DNA of 64,000 nucleotides, taken from positions 328,159 through 392,158 of the forward strand of contig NZ_KB907245.1 of assembly GCF_000381905.1 (NCBI RefSeq), written 5' to 3'. Positions within the stretch are counted from its first letter, which is position 1. Each line of letters starts with the position of its first letter. Position numbers and translations under genes: made by a program. This document shows, piece after piece, positions 44,676-53,183 of this stretch. This DNA comes from Paenibacillus fonticola DSM 21315. GTDB taxonomy: Bacteria > Bacillota > Bacilli > Paenibacillales > Paenibacillaceae. The notes under the pieces are model-generated. The model did not search any database. It saw nothing but the letters and a program-made list of their open reading frames with translations, and was not told the DNA's origin.

Positions 44676-45734
44676 TTAGCGCAGGTAATGCACTTTTTTC
44701 TCCCCGTATTTGTATTGAATCCAAGTCAGCGACAGTATGATGACGAACAGGAACATAGATACCGCCGAGGCGTAGCCGACCTGCCCGTGCACATAGAAGG
44801 TTCTAAAAATATAAAGCGGCAAAGACATCGTTGTACCGAGCGGGCCGCCATCCCCGCCGCTAATGACGTAAAAGGCGTTAAACGCTTCGAAAGATCCGAT
44901 AACCGATATGATCGAAAGGAGAAACACCATAGGAGACAATAGCGGCCATGTCACATGGCGCATAATTTTTAGCGTTCCGGCACCATCGATGTTGGCGGCT
45001 TCGTACAATTCCGGCGATACGTTGCTCATTCCGGCGAGAAAAATGACGATGTTGAACCCCACGCTCGACCATATCGTAAACAGCATAATGACGATCAGTG
45101 CATAAGACGGTCCGGCAAAACCCGTCGGAATGTATGCCGGCCATTGTCCTCCGAACATCCGGGCGATGTGAACCAACAGTGGATCAGGGTCTGAAAGCCA
45201 GTTCTGAGGCTGTAATCCAACGCGTTCCAAACCGGCATTTGCAATGCCGACATTCGAATGGAAAATCCATTTGAACACAAATCCGGCGGCAACCTGAGAA
45301 GTTATATAGGGGATGAAGAAAATCGTCCGCAATATGCCCTTGCCTTTGATTTTTTGAAATAAATAGAAAGCTAATATAAAGGATAGGAAAATAGATATCG
45401 GGATCGTTCCTATCGCGTAATAGATCGTGACCATCAAGCTGTTGCCTACCGGGCCAAGCTGCCATCCCAGCAGCATATCTTTATATAGCAGACCTTCGGT
45501 GAATATCTTGGCAAAGTTGTCCAGGCCAATGAACTTCTCCGGTACGAATCCCCATTTCCATAAGCTGATCCAAGCCCCGAATACAAGCGGCCAAAAGCGA
45601 AAGATGAATAACAGCAGTAAGGCTGGCAGTGCGTAAGCTATTCCGACCCATGCTTGCCTTCGCGTAAGTTTAGATGTTTTTGGCTTGATCGTAATCTGCT
45701 GCCTTATTTGCTTTATGCTTGACACCAATTCCAT
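44676..45734 (-). CDS. ABC transporter permease (UgpA/MalF type)
   Basis: The 352-residue protein has a longer N-terminal cytoplasmic stretch, six to seven helices and the EAA loop YEAANIDGAGTLKIMRHVTWPLL. It is the first gene of the seven-gene operon, with AAGGAGGGGAGCCA before the ATG and a probable promoter at 45770-45799. It pairs with the permease at 43761. Confidence 0.92.
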   Translation of the reverse strand: MELVSSIKQIRQQITIKPKTSKLTRRQAWVGIAYALPALLLLFIFRFWPLVFGAWISLWKWGFVPEKFIGLDNFAKIFTEGLLYKDMLLGWQLGPVGNSLMVTIYYAIGTIPISIFLSFILAFYLFQKIKGKGILRTIFFIPYITSQVAAGFVFKWIFHSNVGIANAGLERVGLQPQNWLSDPDPLLVHIARMFGGQWPAYIPTGFAGPSYALIVIMLFTIWSSVGFNIVIFLAGMSNVSPELYEAANIDGAGTLKIMRHVTWPLLSPMVFLLSIISVIGSFEAFNAFYVISGGDGGPLGTTMSLPLYIFRTFYVHGQVGYASAVSMFLFVIILSLTWIQYKYGEKKVHYLR

Positions 45735-45769
45735 TGGCTCCCCTCCTTCTAAAATCAGTATAGGAGGCG

Positions 45770-45799
45770 AGTATACGTAGAATATTAGATTGAGATTAA
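45770..45799 (-). promoter_or_regulatory. Likely promoter of the Ugp-like operon
   Basis: On the minus strand TTAATC (45799-45794) and TATACT (45775-45770) are separated by 18 bp, 36 bp before the ATG. The -35 match is weak, so the call is tentative. Confidence 0.45.
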
Positions 45800-45910
45800 T
45801 TGTCTGTTTAATTCATGTCGTGTTTTAATCTTTATTTGTCGTTCCGATAATAAAACGGTAATTTATCCCGGGGAAACAGTAAACTACTACAACGGTCATA
45901 TCACAGCAGC

Positions 45911-45938
45911 ACAAAAATGACGCCGGTAAGTACCGGCG
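45911..45938 (-). terminator. Terminator after the cyclase remnant
   Basis: CGCCGGT and ACCGGCG form a perfect stem around AAGT (45921-45938), followed on the minus strand by TCATTTTTGTG. It lies 30 bp past the stop of the minus-strand remnant. Confidence 0.75.
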
Positions 45939-45968
45939 CCACACTAAGCTAAATGCTCTATTCTTATT

Positions 45969-46121
45969 CTAAATTTCCGCAATGACCCGAGCAATGGAAG
46001 AGTCGGATTTAATATGAAGCGGAAGCGCGATGACCTCGAACGATTTCACGTTCAAAAGCTGCTCATCACCGGGAAACACAGGCATTCCATCCACAATGAG
46101 GCGTGAAAGGTCAATGATCAT
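45969..46121 (-). pseudogene. Cyclase/kynurenine formamidase-like gene with a large internal deletion
   Basis: The 50-residue frame joins a typical cyclase-family start (MIIDLSRLIVDGMPVFPGD) directly to a typical end (VIALPLHIKSDSSIARVIAE). Full proteins have about 200-210 residues and carry the HxGTHxD metal motif, which is missing here. The two parts are in frame and the original terminator remains. It is most simply a non-functional deletion remnant. Confidence 0.7.
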
Positions 46122-46332
46122 CTGGGTCAGCTCTAATTCATTAAAGTTTCACTCTTCCTCCATTTTCGACCAGCCACTCTGCCGTATTCGACTAATAATA
46201 CAGATCAAATCGAAAAGCGACTTTATGATCCCACGGAGACGGAATGAATACGGAGCGGAAAATTTCCTAACATTTTCAAGACGGCCCATCTGTTCACTCT
46301 CCTTAATCTTAGGCTAGCCGTTATCCTATATT
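46122..46332. other. Decayed coding-like stretch upstream of the cyclase remnant
   Basis: No open gene. The minus strand has short pieces such as PWDHKVAFRFDLYY, a stop, then NTAEWLVENGGRVKL, which look like a broken small protein, but I do not recognise the family. Confidence 0.35.
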
Positions 46333-47193
46333 TCAAAAAAAATGCTTCCAAGCTCCGTAAAACTCTGCCACAGATGAGTACCGCAGCTGCCGTTCCGGCT
46401 CAACAGCCTTCAAGGCTATCTCGTACAGCTCTGGGCTAGCCTCCCACTTCGAAAAATCTCGGTCCAACTCTCCGCCAAGCAGCACAAAAGCCGTGGCCCC
46501 CATGTTGAACACATTGGTTATTCCGTCGATCGTAGCCCCCTTTACAAATTCCTCCGGGGACATAAATCTGGCAGACCCCCACAGCCTGCCCATGTGATTG
46601 GTAAAAGGCCCTTTCCGATAAAAATCAATATCGCAGATCCGAGTGGAGTCTGACTCGAAATCATACATGATGCTCCCGTCATAAAAATCAACGGCCACGT
46701 ATCCCCTCTGCTCAACAGCAGCATGAAAAGCATAAATCTCATCCAAGGAAGCCATCCGCTGTTCCACTGGGAGCTGTCTATATCGGTAAAACGGCGATGC
46801 AGGATCCGTGTACTTTGCCGGCGGCGGGAAGGACCAATGTGGGTGAAGATTCTCTCCCTCAATCCAATCAAACACAGCAGCATATCCATCTCTCGTGGCG
46901 AAATGGTTCACTAGGTTAATCAAACTTCGGTGCGTCAAATCTGCGTAGACAGTCATCGCCTGCTGCAGACGCTGAACGGCCTCCTTAATATCCCCCTGAT
47001 AATGCACCGTTTCTGCCCCGGCATACTTCACAAAAAATTTACGGCCGTCTTCCTGCCTAACCCCAAATGAAATGTTGCCGGAATCCTGCTCGTGAAATAC
47101 TGCGAACACCTCTCCTATGCTGTCCAGCCAAGAGAAATCATGAGAGGTTCGTAATGGGAAGGACTTGCTTTGAAGACGAACGGTTATTGTCAT
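46333..47193 (-). CDS. Protein-kinase-like / phosphotransferase-fold protein
   Basis: The 286-residue protein follows the serine/threonine-kinase fold pattern: a lysine in RKFFVKYAGAE, ADLTHRSLINL, a hinge AAVFDWIEGENLHP, then VAVDFYDGSIMYD and ICDIDFYRKGPF where the catalytic loop and metal site should be, and an APE-like MSPEEF. Substrate and activity are unknown. AGGAGGAATTTTTCA sets the ATG at 47193, 54 bp inside the longest frame. Confidence 0.78.
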   Translation of the reverse strand: MTITVRLQSKSFPLRTSHDFSWLDSIGEVFAVFHEQDSGNISFGVRQEDGRKFFVKYAGAETVHYQGDIKEAVQRLQQAMTVYADLTHRSLINLVNHFATRDGYAAVFDWIEGENLHPHWSFPPPAKYTDPASPFYRYRQLPVEQRMASLDEIYAFHAAVEQRGYVAVDFYDGSIMYDFESDSTRICDIDFYRKGPFTNHMGRLWGSARFMSPEEFVKGATIDGITNVFNMGATAFVLLGGELDRDFSKWEASPELYEIALKAVEPERQLRYSSVAEFYGAWKHFF

Positions 47194-47280
47194 TGAAAAA
47201 TTCCTCCTATAAAAAATATGGCCTGCTCCCAGATTAACGCTTCTCATAGGGTCAGGCCGTTCGATGTTTATTTAACTGCT

Positions 47281-47556
47281 TCAAGGTTGAAAGGCTAGTA
47301 CGATATAAGGATCACTATCACTGCTTCTAAACAGATAGCTTGCAGATCTAAGTATCTTTCTCATGGTCATCGGGGATTTACAATACAGATGAAGATGTTG
47401 TCCCGGACCTATATAAAAGTTCAACGTATTGCTGGGGCTCCAATCAATTTCTAAATACATTGCATAGTACCCAGGGATTAAAGTAATATTGAACTGCCCT
47501 CCACTTGAAACTGTGCCTGCCACCCGGTCATTGATATAGATTTGGAAATTTCGCAA
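47281..47556 (-). CDS. Small hypothetical protein with a PEGA-like beta domain
   Basis: The frame codes for about 91 residues. It begins with a pattern common in small Gram-positive proteins: YINDRVAGTVSSGGQFNITL followed by IPGYYAMYLEIDW. The rest has hydrophobic strands. There is no clear ribosome site at the first ATG, so the start is uncertain or the gene is truncated. I do not recognise a function. Confidence 0.5.
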   Translation of the reverse strand: MRNFQIYINDRVAGTVSSGGQFNITLIPGYYAMYLEIDWSPSNTLNFYIGPGQHLHLYCKSPMTMRKILRSASYLFRSSDSDPYIVLAFQP

Positions 47557-47735
47557 TATGGCGGTAGTAAATTATGATGGATAAAGTGACTATATTGGCA
47601 AAAGTAAATATATTGCATTAGCGACAATGGTGCCTTAGTGCAATGGTGGCTATCATGGTAATGCGAACACAGGGAAACGACACTAACTGTATTTGTTGTA
47701 GTTAAATTAAGCTTTCTACTCCGGATGCTAAGATT

Positions 47736-47780
47736 AAATGGATTTCTTACCTTTAAAATGAACGATTACAGGTTTTGACG
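47736..47780. repeat. Second copy of the 45-bp repeat seen at 34918
   Basis: TGGATTTCTTACCTTTAAAA and TGAACGATTACAGGTTTTGA match the copy at 34918-34962 with a few changes. It overlaps the last codons of the VOC remnant's frame. Confidence 0.6.
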
Positions 47781-48329
47781 GTGAAAAGGAGTTTTAGATT
47801 CCTGGAATACATCTAATTCGAAAACCCTCCCGTTGAATACGAAATTTGATGCATGAAATACAGTTAGTTTCATCTTTAATTTCTGCCCGATGCTTGTTCC
47901 ATGATTATACAACTGCGTGCACAAAGTTTGAAGTGTACTATTCAGTTTAAACCGAATTAAACCAATTTTCACTATGAGATCATGCAAAAATACGCCAGGA
48001 ATCTTTGGTGAAAGCGAATCCACCAAAACTAATTTACGATAAAGATCAAGACCGCGGGAACGATATGTAATAAAAGATTTTTGGGAGCTGTCCCCATATA
48101 GGGAAGCTCCCAGCACGCGGTGGCCCGGCGTTACATGACGGTGATCAGCAGCATATTCGTCGTTAAAACCGTATTTAGCAGCACCAGCCCTACTGGAATC
48201 AGCAATGGCCTTACTGAAATCAGCACTGCGTACTGAATCAGCAGGCTTGCTGTACCACTGTGCGGCCCTCTTTACATCGCTTACATGAATAAAGATCGTA
48301 TCTACGCGGTTATGTATTGGGTTGGCCAT
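47766..48329 (-). pseudogene. Glyoxalase/VOC-family N-terminus fused to unrelated sequence
   Basis: Only the first 26 residues (NRVDTIFIHVSDVKRAAQWY) look like a VOC/glyoxalase domain. After that the frame runs through a Ser/Ala-rich low-complexity part, the 50-bp dispersed repeat (48103-48150) and a further stretch (FHASNFVFNGRVFELDVFQES) that I do not recognise. The frame is open for 187 codons by chance or by recent fusion. It is most likely a pseudogene created by insertion and deletion. Confidence 0.55.
48103..48150 (+). repeat. Dispersed 50-bp repeat, copy C
   Basis: It reads GAAGCTCCCAGC, ACGCGGTGGCCCGGCGTTACA and TGACGGTGATCAGCAGCA, the most diverged of the three copies at its 3' end. 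It lies inside the VOC pseudogene. Confidence 0.75.
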
Positions 48330-48361
48330 AGCTGGATATCCTCCATTCTCTATGAAATCTG

Positions 48362-49168
48362 CTATGAAATTGTCTTCAACCTTGCTCTGATCTCTAGTAA
48401 TAATGCGTTTTTCTCTTCATCAGGTATCCCATCCGAAAGTCTCGCGGCAGCTACCGGCAGTATCCATGGATCAACCTCGGCATAATCTTTGCTAGCCAGC
48501 TTCAAGTAATGGCTGACATATTCTTTTTTGATGCGCTTTCTAAAGAAATTGATAAGGAGGCCTTTCGTTTTGGGAGTCCCTTCTGGCAATGAGCCATAAG
48601 TCAACAGAAGTACGGACCTGGCGAGATCGCCCAGCGGGTGGCCAGCCATGCCAGTCATCCAATCAATTACGCAGCTATTATTTTGACCCGATACTAATAC
48701 ATTGTCGGGATGATAATCCCCGTGACACAGCTTACGATCTTCGGGCAGGCTTTGCAGATGATGAATGATTTTCGACTTCTCTGCATCGGTTAGGAATGGG
48801 GCAGATTTAATATTATGAGTGAGTATCTCTTTGTGATCCCTGCCTAAGTCCGCAGCGGAATGGGAATGAACATGATGATGAAGAGCAGCTAACGTCCTTG
48901 AAAACCGTTTGATCTGCAAAGGTCTCTGCGTCATTAAATGAAGCAGCGAGGTGCCTGGAACCCGTTCAAAAACAATCCCCTGCCTCCCCTCCTCCTCCAC
49001 CAGTTCAAAGGGTCTTGGGACATGGAGGCCCAGATCATACACATAATTGCTAACCCAGTATTCCTCATGAATCGCTTCCAAAGAGAACCCCTTCTTATAA
49101 AGCTTGAGAACCTTGTTATCACCGGCAACGTATATATCCGCTGTTCTCCCCTGGCCCATCTGCTCCAA
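48362..49168 (-). CDS. Aminoglycoside phosphotransferase-fold (APH) kinase
   Basis: The 268-residue protein has the APH fold: a Lys in NKVLKLYKKG, the catalytic loop LCHGDYHPDNVLV (Asp, Asn) and the metal-binding SCVIDWMTGMAGHPLGDLA. TTG at 49168 with GGAGG 9 bp upstream is used. Many such proteins are small-molecule kinases without a role in drug resistance, and nothing here shows that an antibiotic is the substrate. Confidence 0.85.
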   Translation of the reverse strand: MEQMGQGRTADIYVAGDNKVLKLYKKGFSLEAIHEEYWVSNYVYDLGLHVPRPFELVEEEGRQGIVFERVPGTSLLHLMTQRPLQIKRFSRTLAALHHHVHSHSAADLGRDHKEILTHNIKSAPFLTDAEKSKIIHHLQSLPEDRKLCHGDYHPDNVLVSGQNNSCVIDWMTGMAGHPLGDLARSVLLLTYGSLPEGTPKTKGLLINFFRKRIKKEYVSHYLKLASKDYAEVDPWILPVAAARLSDGIPDEEKNALLLEIRARLKTIS

Positions 49169-49213
49169 CGACGTTCACCTCCATAAAACCGCAATAGACA
49201 CCCCCGTCACCGC

Positions 49214-49258
49214 AAAAAAGCCCCAGCCTTAAGATCGCTCTTATCTTAGGCTGAGGCG
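49214..49258 (-). terminator. Terminator of the MOSC gene
   Basis: On the minus strand GCCTCAGCCTAAGA pairs with TCTTAAGGCTGGGGC and is followed by TTTTTT. The loop TAAGAGCGA and flanking bases recur in the terminator at 60808, so the two share ancestry. Confidence 0.85.
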
Positions 49259-49348
49259 TTGTTACGCGAGCTTCTTTCCACGATTATACATCCGATTCTC
49301 CCGTGGCGGTAGCCCTGATATCCGTAAAGTATCAGGTCAGATCATAAG

Positions 49349-50038
49349 CTACTTTTCTTTGTAGCCCGTTAGTCTTTCCCTAGTATCCGTGTCGTTTCCC
49401 TGCAGGCGCTTCAAAAAAGTTTTTCGCCAATTTTCGGACAGTTCTTCCACTTCAAGCATCTGTTTAATTCCTTCAAGGTTATCCTTCTCACAATGCATGA
49501 TCCGGTTGGCGTAGGAAACCGTAATTCCCTGCGGATGACAGTGGGTTCTAATTAAACCATCTGATTTGGAAACGAGCCCTTCCTGGAGCACCCGGAAATA
49601 AAAGCCGGTATACCCGGTATCCTGCACCTTTAACGGCATGTCAGGGGCCCCGTATTTTACGGATAGTTTAAAACAAGGCTGCCTTGGCTGGCTTACCTGC
49701 ACCACCGCTTCTCCCAGCTGAAAGATATCGCCGATGCAAACCTCCGTCTCCAGCAAACCCCGCGTTGTTAAATTTTCGCCGAATGCACTGTACTCTAATG
49801 CCCGGCCCAATTCCTTCTCCCAAAAGGGATAATGCTCGTAAGGATACACACAAACGGCCTTCTCCCTGCCTCCGTGGTGAACAAGATCTGCCTGACCATC
49901 CCCCTCGAAGTTGAGCCAAGACAGGAACAGCGGCTCATCGCTTGGCCTCTTGAAGATGCCTGTCGAAATTTCCTTATTGTTAAATTGCACCTGGATCGGC
50001 TTGCCTACATTGATGGATATAATTTCACCCTGCCCCAC
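49349..50038 (-). CDS. MOSC-domain protein (YiiM-like)
   Basis: The 229-residue protein contains a MOSC domain (about 40-175) with the conserved Cys in RQPCFKLSVKYG and a start ISINVGKPIQVQFNNKEI. A 3-alpha C-terminal region follows, as in YiiM. YiiM-type proteins take part in reduction of N-hydroxylated bases with a molybdenum cofactor. It lies directly downstream of pdxS (56 bp) on the same strand but may not belong to the PLP cluster. Confidence 0.85.
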   Translation of the reverse strand: MGQGEIISINVGKPIQVQFNNKEISTGIFKRPSDEPLFLSWLNFEGDGQADLVHHGGREKAVCVYPYEHYPFWEKELGRALEYSAFGENLTTRGLLETEVCIGDIFQLGEAVVQVSQPRQPCFKLSVKYGAPDMPLKVQDTGYTGFYFRVLQEGLVSKSDGLIRTHCHPQGITVSYANRIMHCEKDNLEGIKQMLEVEELSENWRKTFLKRLQGNDTDTRERLTGYKEK

Positions 50039-50093
50039 TAGGGATCACTTCCGTTTCCGACTTTGAATTCAAGAATTAACTGTCTCTTACCTA

Positions 50094-50975
50094 TTATATA
50101 CCACGTTCCTGCATGCGGTCTCCTGCTTCTAGCTTCGAGATTTCTAAACCTTTCATCGGGGCTCCCAGGTTTTTGGATATTTCTGCAATCCGCTTAAAAT
50201 CGGTATAATTCGTCGTTGCCTCCACAATCGCCCGGGCAAATTTCTCCGGCTGCTCCGATTTGAAAATTCCCGATCCAACAAACACGCCGTCGGCCCCTAA
50301 TGTCATCATTAAAGCCGCATCAGCGGGAGTAGCCACCCCTCCGGCAGCAAAGTTAACGACCGGTAATCTTCCCGTATCCCTGATCTGCAGCAATAATTCA
50401 TAAGGTGCGCTGAGCTGCTTAGCCTCCACCATGAGCTCATCCTTGCTCATTCCCTGTACTTTACGTATTTGCCCAAGCATCATGCGCATATGGCGTACTG
50501 CCTCAACAATATTTCCCGTTCCCGGCTCCCCTTTGGTACGAATCATCGATGCCCCCTCTCCGATACGACGCAAGGCTTCTCCCAAATCCCTAGCCCCGCA
50601 TACGAATGGGATCGTAAACTCATTTTTGTCGATATGAAAAATATCATCGGCAGGCGTTAACACTTCACTTTCGTCAATGTAGTCCACGCCAAGGGCTTCA
50701 AGTACTCTGGCTTCCACATAGTGACCGATGCGCGCCTTCGCCATCACGGGGATAGACACAGCCTTCATTACCTGCTCGACAACAACCGGATCGGCCATAC
50801 GTGCAACTCCTCCTGCCGCACGGATGTCTGCCGGCACTCTTTCCAGCGCCATCACGGCAGTAGCTCCAGCTGCTTCCGCAATTTTGGCCTGCTCGGCATT
50901 CATCACGTCCATGATTACGCCGCCTTTTTGCATTTCCGCCATTCCCCGTTTGACTCGATTCGTCCCTGTTTCCAT
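50094..50975 (-). CDS. pdxS: Pyridoxal 5'-phosphate synthase subunit PdxS
   Basis: The full-length 293-residue PdxS builds PLP from ribose 5-phosphate, glyceraldehyde 3-phosphate and ammonia. The two catalytic lysines are present, Lys80 in VMAKARIGH and Lys148 in RTKGEPGTG, as is Asp23. It normally pairs with the glutaminase PdxT, whose gene usually follows; here a MOSC gene follows instead and no pdxT is in the window. It is the second gene after serC, 123 bp downstream. It may use a PdxT encoded elsewhere or free ammonia. It is probably a second copy next to a housekeeping pdxST (inference). Confidence 0.95.
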   Translation of the reverse strand: METGTNRVKRGMAEMQKGGVIMDVMNAEQAKIAEAAGATAVMALERVPADIRAAGGVARMADPVVVEQVMKAVSIPVMAKARIGHYVEARVLEALGVDYIDESEVLTPADDIFHIDKNEFTIPFVCGARDLGEALRRIGEGASMIRTKGEPGTGNIVEAVRHMRMMLGQIRKVQGMSKDELMVEAKQLSAPYELLLQIRDTGRLPVVNFAAGGVATPADAALMMTLGADGVFVGSGIFKSEQPEKFARAIVEATTNYTDFKRIAEISKNLGAPMKGLEISKLEAGDRMQERGI

Positions 50976-51097
50976 CTCTCATTCCTCCATGTTTTCAAGT
51001 ATATAAACTTATTTAATTCACCAGTGTACTCATCCATGCCACGCACCCAAAACTCCGACAATGAAGGGCCGAAATTTCAGTTTAGCAAATTTATTTC

Positions 51098-52183
51098 CTA
51101 TCCAAAGCGCTGTTGAAAGTCCATCATGAAATCTGTCAACGCTTTGCACTGCTCATACGTAACAGCATTATAGAGAGAAGCCCGCAAATGTCCAGCATCC
51201 CGATGGCCCTTTAACCCCACAAAGCCGTTCTGTTCCGCTTCTTGTAAAAATCGCAATTCCATTTCATCATTCATCAAGCGAAACGTCGCATTCATCAGCG
51301 AACGGCTATCTTTATGAGCCAGCCCGTAATAAAAACCGCCACTATGGTCGATCGTGCTGTACAACAAGTCGGCTTTAAGCTGGTTGCGCTGTTCCATGCC
51401 TTTTACTCCGCCTTTATTCCGAATCCATTTCAGCACAAGATTGACCATGTATACAGCGAACACAGGCGGTGTGTTGTATAACGAGCGACTATTTGCATGA
51501 ATCCGATAACTCATCATATCGGGGATATTCCCAGGAATGCTGTCCAGCAGCTCACGCTCAGCGATCACCACGGTAACCCCAGATGGTCCTAGGTTCTTCT
51601 GAGCACCGGCATAGATAAATGCAAAGTTAGATACATCAACCGGACGCGACAATATGTCACTGGACATATCTGCAATCAGCGGAACTTCTCCTATATCGGC
51701 GAAGCTATGGTATTGGGTTCCCGCTATCGTTTCATTGGAAGTAAGGTGAACATAGGCTGTTTCAGGAGGAAGATTTATTCCATGCAAATCTGGAACCTTC
51801 ATAAAATGATCCGCCTCCGAGCTTGCCGCAATTGCCGTATCGCCCATTTTTCTCGCCTCCGCTATGGCCTTGCCCGACCACGTCCCGCTGTGAATGTAGC
51901 TTGCCACACGGCCTGCTGGCAAGAAATTTATCGGCACCATGGCAAACTGCATGCTTGCCCCTCCCTGCATAAACATCACTTCATAACCCGGGGGAATGTG
52001 AAGAAGCTCTTTGAGCAGTTGTTGAGTTTCGTCGTTAATTTGTTCATATTCCTTGCTCCTATGCGAAATTTCCAGGACAGATAGACCGGTGCCCTGCAGG
52101 TCAAGGAATTCCTCCTGTGCTTGATGCATCACTTCCCCAGGCAATCCTGCGGGCCCTGCGTTAAAATTATAGACTTGTTTCAT
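51098..52183 (-). CDS. serC: Phosphoserine aminotransferase
   Basis: The 361-residue class V aminotransferase converts 3-phosphohydroxypyruvate and glutamate to phosphoserine. The PLP lysine lies in YAGAQKNLGPSG, and the start YNFNAGPAGLP is typical. AAGGAGAACGGGG before the ATG at 52183 decides the start; the longer frame from 52216 lacks a site. It is divergent from the LysR gene, with a promoter and dyad between them, and heads the serC-pdxS pair. In some bacteria SerC also works in PLP synthesis by the DXP-dependent route, which makes its place beside pdxS notable. Confidence 0.95.
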   Translation of the reverse strand: MKQVYNFNAGPAGLPGEVMHQAQEEFLDLQGTGLSVLEISHRSKEYEQINDETQQLLKELLHIPPGYEVMFMQGGASMQFAMVPINFLPAGRVASYIHSGTWSGKAIAEARKMGDTAIAASSEADHFMKVPDLHGINLPPETAYVHLTSNETIAGTQYHSFADIGEVPLIADMSSDILSRPVDVSNFAFIYAGAQKNLGPSGVTVVIAERELLDSIPGNIPDMMSYRIHANSRSLYNTPPVFAVYMVNLVLKWIRNKGGVKGMEQRNQLKADLLYSTIDHSGGFYYGLAHKDSRSLMNATFRLMNDEMELRFLQEAEQNGFVGLKGHRDAGHLRASLYNAVTYEQCKALTDFMMDFQQRFG

Positions 52184-52211
52184 CCCCGTTCTCCTTTTAA
52201 TGTATAGATAT

Positions 52212-52260
52212 TTCATATCGTTTATCTTAAAATAATAGTAATATCCTATTGTTCTTTGAA
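52212..52260. promoter_or_regulatory. serC promoter with LysR-type dyad
   Basis: On the minus strand TTCAAA (52260-52255) and TATTAT (52237-52232) are 17 bp apart and point to serC. The dyad ATAG-N7-CTAT (52235-52249) falls within this promoter and TTCATATCGTTT (52212-52223) lies beside it. Both elements recur before the decarboxylase operon at 58510-58538. Confidence 0.6.
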
Positions 52261-52286
52261 AATAGGCTTTTCAAGGAGGAAGATTC

Positions 52287-53183
52287 ATGGAACTCAGGCA
52301 ATTAGAGTATTTCATGGCCGTATGCCATGAGCTGCATTTTACCCGTGCCGCCGAGAAGCTGGGTATCGCCCAACCCTCGCTAAGTCAGCAAATTCGTTTG
52401 CTGGAGCACGAAATCGGCACGCCCCTGTTCGATCGCATCGGCAAGAAAACCGTCATTACCGAAGCGGGCAAAACCTTGCTGCACCATAGCTACAATGTGT
52501 TTCATGAACTATCCCAGGCACGTGCCGCGATCAGCGAAATCCAAGGGTTGAAAAGAGGTACATTGAAGATCGGCGCGCTGCTGACCGTAGTCAATTACTT
52601 GCTCCCCCCGACCGTGATCGGCTTTCATCGCAGCTATCCTAACGTCGAGCTGTCTGTGCTCGGTCTGCGAACTGGAGATATTTACAACGGACTACTGGAA
52701 AATGAACTCGATTTGGGCATTGTATATTTACCGATGGAGCATGATGATCTGGAGACCATCCCCCTCTTTAAAGAAAATCTTGCCCTTGCCGTGCCTATAG
52801 ATCATCCCATTGCTCAGAGGTCTTTCGTGACGCTTGATATTCTTAAAGAGACGCCAAGTGTTTTATTGCCAAACACATATTTTCTGCGCCAGCTCATTAA
52901 TGAGCAATGCCGCGCCCTTGCCTTCGCGCCGCAGCCCGTTTTGGAGATGACAACGATGGAGTCGATTATCAATATGGTCGTTCAAGGCCTCGGCGTCACA
53001 ATTTTACCGAGAGGTTACCTCGACTACATTGCCAATCCGCATATTCAAATAATCCCGATTCAGAACCCGGTGCCTACGACACAAATCGGGGTCGTCTATC
53101 GGAAAAATAAATATTTATGCGCGGCCAGCCGGGTGTTTATGGAGCAATTGATTACTACAATCAAAAGCAAACATATAGATTAA
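52287..53183 (+). CDS. LysR-family regulator of the PLP-enzyme island
   Basis: The protein has 298 residues with a LysR winged HTH (FTRAAEKLGIAQPSLSQQIRLLE) and a two-lobed effector domain (about 90-295). AAGGAGGAAGATTC precedes the ATG. It is divergent from serC-pdxS by about 100 bp and its 3' end overlaps the class III aminotransferase gene by 4 bp on the opposite strand. Both neighbouring operons carry a matching ATAG-N7-CTAT dyad, so it is the obvious candidate activator. The effector is unknown; the resemblance to CynR-like proteins is only general. Confidence 0.9.
   Translation: MELRQLEYFMAVCHELHFTRAAEKLGIAQPSLSQQIRLLEHEIGTPLFDRIGKKTVITEAGKTLLHHSYNVFHELSQARAAISEIQGLKRGTLKIGALLTVVNYLLPPTVIGFHRSYPNVELSVLGLRTGDIYNGLLENELDLGIVYLPMEHDDLETIPLFKENLALAVPIDHPIAQRSFVTLDILKETPSVLLPNTYFLRQLINEQCRALAFAPQPVLEMTTMESIINMVVQGLGVTILPRGYLDYIANPHIQIIPIQNPVPTTQIGVVYRKNKYLCAASRVFMEQLITTIKSKHID

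Noticed and set aside
48362..49168. APH-like gene as an aminoglycoside resistance gene
   Set aside because: Only the general fold motifs are visible; many such kinases have other substrates, so no resistance claim is made.
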